Shown in pieces: positions 1 through 8,443 of a DNA stretch of 64,000 nt. The position numbers were made by a program, and so were the translations under genes. The stretch comes from DRYS01 sp964491605 (GTDB lineage Archaea; Thermoproteota; CALKCG01; B24; DRYS01): the NCBI GenBank assembly GCA_964491605.1, contig CAZBGY010000002.1, positions 111,053 through 175,052 on the forward strand. Direction: 5' to 3'. The stretch's first letter is position 1. Each line of letters starts with the position of its first letter. Under the pieces are notes generated by a model. That model saw only the letters and a program-made list of their open reading frames with translations. It did not search any database and had not been told where the DNA came from.

Positions 1-1
1 G

Positions 2-1036
2 TTGGAGAGTGAAGGATACTGCTTCTCCACGACCTCGGATCTAGAGGTTATCGGTTATCTTATATCGAGATATCTTAGGAAGGGGGGTAGTCTAGTAGAT
101 GCTATAGAGTATGCTATGCGAAGACTCATCGGAGCATACTCGGCTGCATTACTTACGGAGGATAAGTTACTATTAGCTTTCAGAGATCCATACGGAATTA
201 AACCTCTATGTATAGGTGTTGGAGAGGATTCAAGCTACTTTCTCTCATCTGAAAGTTCAGCTTTCGATGCTACAGGAGCTAGATTTGTGAAGGATGTATC
301 CCCAGGTACTGTTATCCTGATGGATGGGGAGCCTGTAGAGATAGGCTGCATGGAAAGTAGTAGGCATGCACACTGTATGTTTGAATGGGTTTACTTTTCA
401 CGTCCAGATTCAACGATAGAGGGTGTAAGCGTATATGAGGCTAGGTATAGGCTTGGAAGGAAGCTTGCAGAACTATGCAGCATGGATGCGGATATAGTTG
501 TACCAGTACCGGAGACTAGTAGGATAGCTGCGTTAGGATTTTCTGAGAGAAGCGGGATCCCGTTAGCTGAAGGGTTCAGCGTCAATAGGTATGTATGGAG
601 GACGTTCATAATGCCTGAGGAGAGGGGGGAGTATGTATCCGTGAAATTTAACCCTATAAGGGAGGTTTTAAGGGGGAGACGCGTTATGGTAATCGATGAT
701 AGTATAGTTAGGGGAACAACTTCTAGAACCCTTGTTTCTATCCTCCGCAAAGCTGGTGCTAGAGAAGTTCATCTAGCGGTTACATGCCCGCCGATAATCT
801 CGCCATGCTATATGGGTATAGATTTCCCGACGTATGACGAGCTTATAGCTTATGGTAGAAGCTTAGAGGATATTAGGAGGAGTATAGGCGCCGATAGCTT
901 AACCTATATGACGGTAGATGGATTGGTGGAATGTATAGGTATAGGTGAATCGGAGCTTTGTCTAGCTTGCTTAACAGGTATATACCCGATAGAGGTTGAC
1001 CCTAAACTTCTAAGCAGGAGGTGGATTAAGGATTGA
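2..1036 (+). CDS. purF: Amidophosphoribosyltransferase, first of two paralogues (5' end outside window)
   Basis: This enzyme makes 5-phosphoribosylamine from PRPP and glutamine, the committed step of purine synthesis. The visible 344 residues begin inside the glutaminase domain at the conserved FSTTSDLEVI segment, so roughly 100 residues including the N-terminal cysteine lie before the window. RDPYGIKPL, FEWVYFSRPDS and the PRPP loop VMVIDDSIVRGTTS are all intact. Cysteines at HAHC, SPC and LCLAC match the four [4Fe-4S] ligands of Bacillus-type PurF. It overlaps the next purF by 4 bp, so the two are surely cotranscribed. Identification is firm; whether its nucleophile is present cannot be seen. 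Confidence 0.95.
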   Translation: MESEGYCFSTTSDLEVIGYLISRYLRKGGSLVDAIEYAMRRLIGAYSAALLTEDKLLLAFRDPYGIKPLCIGVGEDSSYFLSSESSAFDATGARFVKDVSPGTVILMDGEPVEIGCMESSRHAHCMFEWVYFSRPDSTIEGVSVYEARYRLGRKLAELCSMDADIVVPVPETSRIAALGFSERSGIPLAEGFSVNRYVWRTFIMPEERGEYVSVKFNPIREVLRGRRVMVIDDSIVRGTTSRTLVSILRKAGAREVHLAVTCPPIISPCYMGIDFPTYDELIAYGRSLEDIRRSIGADSLTYMTVDGLVECIGIGESELCLACLTGIYPIEVDPKLLSRRWIKD

Positions 1037-2319
1037 GCGGGATTCTAGGTATATACGCTTTCGATGAGCTATGGTCTATATCTAGATTCCTATACTATGG
1101 TTTAATGGGTCTTCAACATAGGGGGCAGGAGTATAGCTCCATAACTACATGGAGGGATGGGGAGATCTATACGAAAACATCTAAAGGGTTAGTTGAGGAG
1201 GGATTTACAGAATCTAGTATCGGTAGGCTCAAAGGGTATGTAGGATGCGGATGCGTATCCACGAATAGGAGGCTTGGGCGACCTATCATCATATCTAGGA
1301 GTGAGACAACCCTAATCCTATACGCTTCTGGAGGCTTAATCGACGCAGAGTTCCGTGAGTTAGCTGAGTTCCTTACAGATGAGATTAAGAAGAGCGATAT
1401 AGAGCAAGCTGGGTTAGCGGTTTTAGAGAAGTTTAAAGGAGGGTATAGTTTCATATGCATCACTAGCGATGGACGTATGCTAGCAGCTAGAGACCCCTTA
1501 GGGGTTAAACCTCTATGCGTAGGTGGACTTGGCTTCGATTTAGCCGTATTAGCCTCCGAATCTTCCGCTCTAGATGTAGTCGGAGCCGATCTATCTAGAG
1601 ATATAGAGCCTGGAGAAGTATTTGCTATCGAGAAGTTTGATATAAGAAGAGGGGTTATGAATTGTAGGAGAAGAGCGTACTGTTCATTCGAATACGTGTA
1701 CTATGCTAGACCAGACTCCATAATCAACGGTATACATGTATACGATGTGAGGAGGAGGATAGGATTTATTCTATCTGAGATGGATCCTGTAGAAGCGGAT
1801 ATAGTTATAGGAGTCCCGGAGACGGCTGTACCGTTCGCTATGGCTTATTCTCAAGCTACAGGTATACCTGTGGAGGTAGGCTTCTACAGGACTGGTAGGA
1901 GTATGAGAACCGCGATAAGACCTACAGAGATCGAGAGGTTGATAGGCGTTCAGCTTAAATTGAATCCGATTAGAGCTGCTGTCAAAGGGAAAAGAGTGGT
2001 TTTGATAGATGATAGCGTCGTTAGAGGTACGACTCTTAGGAATACTGTATACCTGCTAAGAAAGAGGGGGGCGAAGGATGTCCATGTAAGGATAGGTAGC
2101 CCGGCTATAAGAGCTAGATGCCCCTACGGTACGGCTGTCCCATCTGAAGACGAGCTTATAGGTAGAGCTCTAACACCTGAGGAGATAGCTGAAGTTATAG
2201 GTGCTGATAGTTTCAGCTATCTACCCGTGGATGGGCTTATCGAAGCTATAGGTCTACCCGGAGATTCACTATGTCTAGGATGCTTCACTGGAACATATCC
2301 TGATATCGAGGTGGTTTAG
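1033..2319 (+). CDS. PurF paralogue with degenerate glutaminase domain
   Basis: A 428-residue full-length PurF homologue starting at TTG inside the stop of the first copy. The PRPP-binding loop VVLIDDSVVRGTTL, the RDPLGVKPL segment, FEYVYYARPDS and the four cluster cysteines (AYC, ARC, LCLGC) are kept. The glutaminase site is not: the protein begins MSGILG where active enzymes have Met-Cys-Gly, and the oxyanion segment usually written HNGNLVN reads YASGGLID. I infer that it cannot hydrolyse glutamine and either uses ammonia, receives it from a partner, or regulates the first copy. No alternative start restores the cysteine. Confidence 0.88.
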   Translation: MSGILGIYAFDELWSISRFLYYGLMGLQHRGQEYSSITTWRDGEIYTKTSKGLVEEGFTESSIGRLKGYVGCGCVSTNRRLGRPIIISRSETTLILYASGGLIDAEFRELAEFLTDEIKKSDIEQAGLAVLEKFKGGYSFICITSDGRMLAARDPLGVKPLCVGGLGFDLAVLASESSALDVVGADLSRDIEPGEVFAIEKFDIRRGVMNCRRRAYCSFEYVYYARPDSIINGIHVYDVRRRIGFILSEMDPVEADIVIGVPETAVPFAMAYSQATGIPVEVGFYRTGRSMRTAIRPTEIERLIGVQLKLNPIRAAVKGKRVVLIDDSVVRGTTLRNTVYLLRKRGAKDVHVRIGSPAIRARCPYGTAVPSEDELIGRALTPEEIAEVIGADSFSYLPVDGLIEAIGLPGDSLCLGCFTGTYPDIEVV

Positions 2320-3789
2320 ATGAAGATTCTACTCGTAGGTGATGGATCTAGGGAGCATGCGATAGCCGAGGCTTTAGCTAGGAGCGTGAAGGAGCCTAGG
2401 ATCTATGCTTTAATGCATTTAATTAACCCAGGGATAGCTAGGGTATGCAGACAAAGTGGGGGGGATTATCGTAGAGGCTCCCCGATAGATCCCATCCAGG
2501 TAGCAGACTATGCAGAAGAGTTGAATGTGGATTTCGTATTCGTAGGACCTGAAGAGCCTTTATTCCATGGAGTAGCCGATGAGGTTGAACGTAGGGGTAT
2601 AGGATGTATAGGTGCACATAAAGCTGTAGCGGAGATAGAGATGTCTAAAGCCTATATGAGGAGGCTCATGTGGAAGTATGAGATACCTGGGAGGCTTAGG
2701 TTTAAGTCTTTTAGAAGCATCGAAGATGCCATAGCGTACATAAGCGAGTATGCTGAAAGCTTAGCTATAAAACCTGCTAGGCAAGCTGGTGGTAAGGGTG
2801 TTAAGGTTATAGCGGATATGCAGGCATACCTTTCTGGGGAGAAGAGAGAGGTAAAAGCTAAGCATGCCGAAAGAGTTGTTAAGGAGCACATGAAGGATTA
2901 CACGGATATAGAGGATAAGATTCTATTAGAGGAGAAGGTTGAGGGCCCTGAGTATACGCTTCAATGCTTCAGCGATGGGGAAACGATACTCCCCATGCCT
3001 CTAGTCCAAGATAATAAGCATGCCTACGAGGATGATCTAGGGCCTGAAACAGGCGGTATGGGTTCTATATGTGGTAAAGGGTTAACCCTACCGTTCATAA
3101 CCATGGAGGAGTATAGTAGATCTGTCGAGATAGTTAAGAGGATGGTTGAAGCTGTACAGAAAGAGACCGGCGAACCGTATCGCGGTGTAGTCGCGGGGCA
3201 GATGATGCTAACCGATAAATGGGGTCCGACGATAATAGAGATGTATAGTAGATTCGGACAGCCTGAAGGAGAGAATATTCTCCCCCTACTCGAAACGGAT
3301 ATGGTGGAGATATGCGAAGCTATACTCGAACGGAAGCTTTCGAAGATTAAGCTTGAATTCCGTGAGAAAGCTTCTGTTGTTAAGTGTATCGCTCCGCTCG
3401 GCTATCCTGAGAGGAGGGATCTAGCTAGAGGTCATCCTATAGCCGCAGATGAAGAAGCTATAGTTAGGAGGGGAGGGAAGCTTTTCTGGAGTTCTATAGA
3501 TATGGTGGATGGGATACTGATAACCGGCGGATCGAGAGCATGCGAGATCTATGCTGAAGCAGATAGCATAGAGGAAGCTTCTGAGATAGCTGAGAGGTGC
3601 ATACCTTACGTGAAGCTTCTAGATGGGTGGAGGTTATTCTATAGAAGCGATATAGGCACTCCAAGATCCCTGGAGAAGAGGAAGAGGCTCGCTGATCTCG
3701 TACGTGAGATATACCAGTATAGAGAGAGGAAAGGTATACTCGGTCGAACCATAGATTGGATACCTGGCAGGGGGAAGATAGAACTATAG
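2320..3789 (+). CDS. purD: Phosphoribosylamine-glycine ligase
   Basis: GAR synthetase, 489 residues, joins phosphoribosylamine and glycine with ATP. It follows purF with no gap. The N-terminal MKILLVGDGSREHAIA, the ATP-grasp segment KPARQAGGKGVKV, EGPEYTLQ, the family signature ETGGMGS, and a C-terminal PurD domain are in the usual order. It is some 60 residues longer than bacterial PurD; the extra length includes an insertion near residues 165-200 and a basic tail. Placement beside the purF pair suits channelling of the unstable phosphoribosylamine, which is inference. Confidence 0.95.
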   Translation: MKILLVGDGSREHAIAEALARSVKEPRIYALMHLINPGIARVCRQSGGDYRRGSPIDPIQVADYAEELNVDFVFVGPEEPLFHGVADEVERRGIGCIGAHKAVAEIEMSKAYMRRLMWKYEIPGRLRFKSFRSIEDAIAYISEYAESLAIKPARQAGGKGVKVIADMQAYLSGEKREVKAKHAERVVKEHMKDYTDIEDKILLEEKVEGPEYTLQCFSDGETILPMPLVQDNKHAYEDDLGPETGGMGSICGKGLTLPFITMEEYSRSVEIVKRMVEAVQKETGEPYRGVVAGQMMLTDKWGPTIIEMYSRFGQPEGENILPLLETDMVEICEAILERKLSKIKLEFREKASVVKCIAPLGYPERRDLARGHPIAADEEAIVRRGGKLFWSSIDMVDGILITGGSRACEIYAEADSIEEASEIAERCIPYVKLLDGWRLFYRSDIGTPRSLEKRKRLADLVREIYQYRERKGILGRTIDWIPGRGKIEL

Positions 3790-3808
3790 GTGTAGGGGTG
3801 ATATCATT

Positions 3809-5065
3809 CTGAAACATGTTATGAAGCTGATAGATGTGGATCCAGAGGTAGCGGAGTTAATAGCGAAAGAGAATGAAAGGCAGGTATACGGCATAGATCT
3901 TATAGCATCGGAGAACTATGTATTCGAACCGATTATAGAAGCTCAAGCAAGCTTGTTGACTAATAAGTATGCGGAGGGTTATCCTGGGAGGAGGTATTAC
4001 AGCGGATGCGAATTCTACGATGAGATAGAGAGGATAGCTATAGAGAGAGCGAAACGATTATTCGGTGCGGAGCACGCTAATGTTCAACCCCATTCCGGTA
4101 GCCAAGCTAACCAAGCGGTTTACCTCGCGGCTTTAAAGCCTGGGGATAAAGTCCTAGCTATGGATCTAGCACATGGAGGGCATCTAACCCATGGAAGCCC
4201 TATAAACTTCTCAGGTATCTTCTATAGATTCGCATTTTACGGAGTAGATAGGAATACAGAAGTTATAGACTACGATGAGGTGGAGAGGATAGCTAGGGAG
4301 TATAAGCCTAAACTCATCATCGCAGGGGCAAGCGCGTATCCTAGGGAGATAGATTTTAAGAGGTTTAAGGAGATCTGCGATGAAGTCGGAGCATTACTGA
4401 TGGTTGATATGGCGCATATCGCTGGGCTTGTAGCAGCCGGGATCCATATGAATCCGGTACCGTATGCAGATTTCGTTACATCTACTACGCAGAAGACGTT
4501 GCGTGGACCTAGAGGTGGGTTTATACTTTGTCGTAAAGAGTGGGGGGAGGCTATAGATAGAGCTGTATTCCCAGGTACGCAGAGCGGCCCTTTGATGCAT
4601 ATAATCGCAGCTAAAGCTGTATGCTTTAAGCTAGCTGCTACAGAGGAGTTTAAGGAGTATCAACGTCTAGTGGTTGAGGATGCTAAAGCTTTAGCTTCAA
4701 GTCTATCTGATAGGGGTTATAGAATCGTAAGCGGGGGGACGGATAACCATCTACTACTGGTAGATCTTAGAGGTAAGGGTATAACCGGGCTCAGAGCTCA
4801 GAGGATACTCGAGAAAGCACGTATATATGTTAATAGGAATCTAGTACCCTACGATGACAAGCCTCCTTACATTACTAGCGGTTTAAGGTTAGGGACACCG
4901 TGCGTAGCGGCTAGAGGTATGGGTAGATATGAAATGGATGAGATAGCTGAGATGATAGACCGTGTCATAAGGAATAACGGTGATCAAGCTACCGTAGAGC
5001 AGGTTGGAAGACTCGTAGTCGATATATGCAGGAGGTTCCCGATCTATGATGGATGGATCGAGTAG
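3809..5065 (+). CDS. glyA: Serine hydroxymethyltransferase
   Basis: Converts serine and a tetrahydro-pterin carrier to glycine and the methylene carrier, feeding both substrates of early purine synthesis. About 418 residues with NKYAEGYPGRRYY, HSGSQANQAVY and the PLP lysine in TSTTQKTLRGPRGG. An ATG lies at 3821, but the ribosome site GGGGTGAT (3795-3802) is better spaced for an in-frame CTG at 3809, which would add four residues; purN shows the same arrangement. Its 3' end overlaps folD. Whether the carrier is folate or a methanopterin-type cofactor cannot be told from the sequence. Confidence 0.93.
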   Translation: MKHVMKLIDVDPEVAELIAKENERQVYGIDLIASENYVFEPIIEAQASLLTNKYAEGYPGRRYYSGCEFYDEIERIAIERAKRLFGAEHANVQPHSGSQANQAVYLAALKPGDKVLAMDLAHGGHLTHGSPINFSGIFYRFAFYGVDRNTEVIDYDEVERIAREYKPKLIIAGASAYPREIDFKRFKEICDEVGALLMVDMAHIAGLVAAGIHMNPVPYADFVTSTTQKTLRGPRGGFILCRKEWGEAIDRAVFPGTQSGPLMHIIAAKAVCFKLAATEEFKEYQRLVVEDAKALASSLSDRGYRIVSGGTDNHLLLVDLRGKGITGLRAQRILEKARIYVNRNLVPYDDKPPYITSGLRLGTPCVAARGMGRYEMDEIAEMIDRVIRNNGDQATVEQVGRLVVDICRRFPIYDGWIE

Positions 5066-5912
5066 AGCGAAAATTATGGATGGTAGATGTATAGCAGATC
5101 ATATGTGTAGAATACATAGGGAGATTGCAGCTGAACTTTCCCGTAGAGGTGTGAAGCCGAGGTTATCGATAATAATGGTTGGGGGAGATCCTGCTTCTGA
5201 ATTATTCGTGAGGAATAAGGTTAGATACTGCGGAAAAGTCGGTGTAGATACTACAGTTATACGTAAACCTGACTCTATTAGCTTAGAATCTCTTCTGGAA
5301 ATAGTGAAATCGTTGAATGATGATCCGGATGTTCATGGAATACTCGTACAGCTACCTCTACCAGAACATATCGATCCTTATAGGATACTTTCAGCTTTAG
5401 ATCCAAGTAAAGATGTAGATGGTCTAACACCTGTTAATTTGGGTAGACTTATGCATTTGGATGAATCTCTAGCTCCATGCGGAGCTAGAGCTGTCGTGAA
5501 GATACTAGAGTATTACGGAGTTGAACTGGAGGGGGCTGAGGTATGCATAGTGAGTAACAGTGTATTGGTGGGTAAACCTCTCTCGATACTTCTAACGAAT
5601 AGGTTTGCGACAGTATCCATATGCCATGCTAAGACTAGAGATCTATCATCCTACACCTCCGGTTCAGATATAGTTGTATCAGCTACCGGTGTCCCGTTAC
5701 TCATAAAAGCTTCGATGATACGCGATGGAGCCATAGTGGTAGATGTAGGCGTATCTAGATTTGAGGGGAGGATAGTCGGGGACGTTGATTTCGAAGATGT
5801 CGCGTCTAAAGCCTCTATGATAACACCTGTACCCGGCGGTGTAGGTCCGGTAACCGTAGCTATGGTTGTAGATAACCTCTTCCAAGCTATGAAGCTTCAA
5901 GGGGTGGCATGA
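5046..5912 (+). CDS. folD: Methylenetetrahydrofolate dehydrogenase/cyclohydrolase
   Basis: FolD oxidises methylene-THF to methenyl-THF and hydrolyses it to 10-formyl-THF, the formyl donor for PurN. The 288-residue protein has FVRNKVRYC, holding the catalytic lysine of the YVxxKxKxC motif (tyrosine replaced by phenylalanine), the substrate motifs VQLPLP and DVDG, and a Rossmann segment NSVLVGKPLS followed by TPVPGGVGPVT. The start overlaps glyA by 20 bp; a second in-frame ATG at 5076 would give the more usual N-terminus MDGRCIADH. It sits between glyA and purN, as expected for one-carbon supply. Confidence 0.92.
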   Translation: MMDGSSRAKIMDGRCIADHMCRIHREIAAELSRRGVKPRLSIIMVGGDPASELFVRNKVRYCGKVGVDTTVIRKPDSISLESLLEIVKSLNDDPDVHGILVQLPLPEHIDPYRILSALDPSKDVDGLTPVNLGRLMHLDESLAPCGARAVVKILEYYGVELEGAEVCIVSNSVLVGKPLSILLTNRFATVSICHAKTRDLSSYTSGSDIVVSATGVPLLIKASMIRDGAIVVDVGVSRFEGRIVGDVDFEDVASKASMITPVPGGVGPVTVAMVVDNLFQAMKLQGVA

Positions 5913-5913
5913 T

Positions 5914-6576
5914 CTGGAATCTAATGTAATATATCCCGTTAAGGGTAGAGCTTTAAGGATAGCTGTCTTAGGATCGACTAGAGGGACTGATCTGCAGGCT
6001 ATAATAGATTCTATAAGAGAGGGGAAGCTCTACGCTGAGATAGTATGCGTTATAAGCAATAAGAGAGATGCGTACATACTCGAAAGAGCTAGGATGAACA
6101 GTATAGAGGCTATATTCTTAGATCCTAAGGGTCTTTCAAGGGAAGAGTATGACAGGATCGTCATAAGGGAGCTTGAGAAGAGGGAGCCGATAGATCTAAT
6201 ACTATTGATAGGCTATATGAGGATACTCAGTAAGGTTTTCATAGATAGATTTAGATGGAGAATACTTAATATCCATCCATCACTACTACCAGCCTTTGCT
6301 GGCGGTATGGATTTAGAAGTGCATAAAGCAGTTTTAGATTACGGTGTTAAGGTAACCGGTTGTACGTTACACTTCGTAGATGAGGGAGTGGATACCGGGC
6401 CGATACTTATACAGAAGGTCGTATATATTAGCGATGATGATACACCTGTAACTCTTAAAGCTAAAGTGCAGGAGAAGGAGCAGGAAGCGTTGATAGAAGC
6501 TATAAGGATCTTCCAAGAGAAGGTTATACGGATTGAGGGGAGACGCGTTAAAATCCTGAACGATAACACGGCTTAA
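5914..6576 (+). CDS. purN: Phosphoribosylglycinamide formyltransferase, probable CTG start
   Basis: GAR transformylase moves the formyl group of 10-formyl-THF to GAR. INIHPSLLP-type HPSLLP and DEGVDTGPI carry the catalytic His and Asp. An ATG-based start at 6094 would delete the glycine-rich N-terminal strand; in frame from 5914 the sequence reads RIAVLGSTRGTDLQAIID, clearly the family N-terminus. No ATG, GTG or TTG lies between the upstream in-frame stop and that strand, and CTG at 5914 follows GGGGTG (5901-5906) by seven bases. I therefore call a CTG start giving about 220 residues. The start is inferred, the function is firm. Confidence 0.9.
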   Translation: MESNVIYPVKGRALRIAVLGSTRGTDLQAIIDSIREGKLYAEIVCVISNKRDAYILERARMNSIEAIFLDPKGLSREEYDRIVIRELEKREPIDLILLIGYMRILSKVFIDRFRWRILNIHPSLLPAFAGGMDLEVHKAVLDYGVKVTGCTLHFVDEGVDTGPILIQKVVYISDDDTPVTLKAKVQEKEQEALIEAIRIFQEKVIRIEGRRVKILNDNTA

Positions 6577-6614
6577 CCGTTGAGACCATCTAGATCGTTT
6601 TATGGTGGTATACT

Positions 6615-7952
6615 ATGATGAAATATGATGAAATCGTAAACTACATATACAATCTTAGAAGGGATAGGGCTAAATTCGATCTAAGAAATATAAGGAGGTT
6701 GGTTAAACTTATAGGGAATCCCCATGAAGAATTCGATTCTATACTAGTGGGGGGTACGAATGGAAAGGGGTCCACCGTATCGATGATATCATCGATACTC
6801 ATGGAAGAGGGCTACCATGTAGGTATGTTCACGAAGCCTCATCTATCAAGCTATACGGAGAGATTCGTCTTAGATGGGAAGCCTATAAGTGAAGATAGGC
6901 TGCTGGAAGTATGCGAGGAGATCCTACCGTATGTGGAGAGGATGAGTAGATGCAAACGTTATGGTAGACCATCATTCTTCGAAGTTACGGTAGCTATCGC
7001 ATTCAAACTATTCGCCGAGGAGAAGGTTGATATAGCTGTGGTTGAAGTTGGTCTTGGAGGGCGGCTTGATGCTACTAACGTTCTAGATCCGTTGGTCTCT
7101 GTAGTGACGAACGTGGATTTAGAGCATACACATATACTAGGAGATACGGTAGATAAGATAGCTAGAGAGAAGGGTGATATAATTAAGCATGATGGGTTGG
7201 CAATCACAGCCGCCGATAAGATTGAAGCTCTTAGGGTGTTAGAGTGGATCGCTAGAAGGAGGAAAGCTAAACTCGTGGAGGTTGGTAGGGATATAACGTT
7301 TAACGTGAAGTATGCAGGGTTGGATGGAGAAATATTCGATCTTAAAGGTTTATCGAGAATATATGAGAGGCTAGCTTTAGGTATGGTCGGAGTACATCAA
7401 GTGGTTAACGCCGCTACGGCTGTAGGTGCCGTAGAACTTCTATCGTTAAGAGGCATCAAGGTGTCTGAGGGATCTATTAGGAGGGGATTGAAGAAGGTTT
7501 CATGGCCTGGTAGATTCGAGATAATCGCACGTAAACCTATGATTATACTAGATTGCGCTAAGGATCCTAAAGCCGCTTCAACCCTGAGAAGCGAATTCGA
7601 AAGATTGTTTAGAGGTAGAAGAGTGATACTGGTAGTCAGTATATCATCGGATAAGGATTATAAAAGTATGATGAGGGAGTTCTGTAGTTTTTCAGATATA
7701 GTAGTCGCGTGTAGGCATAAGGTTATGGGGAGAGCTATAGATCCAAGGATACTAGCTTCTGAAGCTGAGCTGTACGGTAGGAAGGCTATGGTGGTAGAGG
7801 ATGTGAAGGATGCCGTGACGATTGCTAGGATGCTCTCATCAGAAGAGGATATAATACTCGTGACAGGATCTGTTTTCACGGTAGGTGAGGCTAGAGACAT
7901 ATGGTTCCCTAGGAATACGTTTTTAGGTAGAAGTTTGAATGAAGGGGTGTAG
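6615..7952 (+). CDS. folC: Folylpolyglutamate/dihydrofolate synthase family ligase
   Basis: A 445-residue Mur-ligase-fold protein with the P-loop VGGTNGKGSTVS, the family segment TKPHLSSYTERF, the omega-type VEVGLGGRLDATN and a C-terminal domain with SWPGRFE. In the family it adds glutamate to the folate tail (and may make dihydrofolate). Start ATG 6615 has a GGTGG ribosome site. It lies in the purine operon between purN and purS, linking cofactor tailing to one-carbon use. In archaea the same family may also glutamylate other pterins, so substrate is uncertain. Confidence 0.88.
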   Translation: MMKYDEIVNYIYNLRRDRAKFDLRNIRRLVKLIGNPHEEFDSILVGGTNGKGSTVSMISSILMEEGYHVGMFTKPHLSSYTERFVLDGKPISEDRLLEVCEEILPYVERMSRCKRYGRPSFFEVTVAIAFKLFAEEKVDIAVVEVGLGGRLDATNVLDPLVSVVTNVDLEHTHILGDTVDKIAREKGDIIKHDGLAITAADKIEALRVLEWIARRRKAKLVEVGRDITFNVKYAGLDGEIFDLKGLSRIYERLALGMVGVHQVVNAATAVGAVELLSLRGIKVSEGSIRRGLKKVSWPGRFEIIARKPMIILDCAKDPKAASTLRSEFERLFRGRRVILVVSISSDKDYKSMMREFCSFSDIVVACRHKVMGRAIDPRILASEAELYGRKAMVVEDVKDAVTIARMLSSEEDIILVTGSVFTVGEARDIWFPRNTFLGRSLNEGV

Positions 7953-7957
7953 CCGTG

Positions 7958-8443
7958 ATGCAGAAATCAGTTAGTGCTTGGAGGATCTACGTAAGCTATA
8001 GTCAAGATACACTAGATCCAGTCAGTAAAAGGGTAAGATGGGAGATAGAGGATATGGGTGTGAAGGGTGTGGATAAGGTGAAGGTGATTCAAGGCTTCAG
8101 ATTAATAGGGGATCTCTGCGAGGATCATATCAGACTCTTATGTGAAGAGCTTCTCTACGATCCTATAATCCAGGAGTATACGTACTTTTTGGAGGGGGAG
8201 CGTGATATCCAGCTGGATGGATGGATTATAGAGGTGAAGTATAAACCCGGAGTATTCGATAGCCTTGCTTCAAGCATATTGGAGGCTTCGAGGATTATCG
8301 GCGTCGACAGCCTGTCATCCGTAGAAACTTTCACATTATACGTCCTCTATGGATGCCTAGATTATGATAGAGTCGAGCTGATAGCTAGGAGGTGTTTAGC
8401 AAATCCCATAATACATGATTATAAGATACTCCCGCCGATGTGA
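7958..8443 (+). CDS. purS: FGAM synthetase PurS subunit, two fused PurS domains
   Basis: PurS is a small (about 80-residue) structural subunit of FGAM synthetase with PurL and PurQ. This one is about 161 residues and holds two copies. Copy one (about 6-75) has RIYVSYSQDTLDPVSKRV and a tail CEELLYDPIIQEY; copy two (about 88-160) has IIEVKYKPGVFDS and ARRCLANPIIHDYKI. Both match the PurS beginning (V-x-V, Asp-Pro or Asp-Ser) and end (L-x-x-P-I-I-x-D/E-Y). The fusion would form a covalent version of the PurS dimer. GGGGTG upstream favours ATG 7958 over GTG 7955. Confidence 0.85.
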   Translation: MQKSVSAWRIYVSYSQDTLDPVSKRVRWEIEDMGVKGVDKVKVIQGFRLIGDLCEDHIRLLCEELLYDPIIQEYTYFLEGERDIQLDGWIIEVKYKPGVFDSLASSILEASRIIGVDSLSSVETFTLYVLYGCLDYDRVELIARRCLANPIIHDYKILPPM

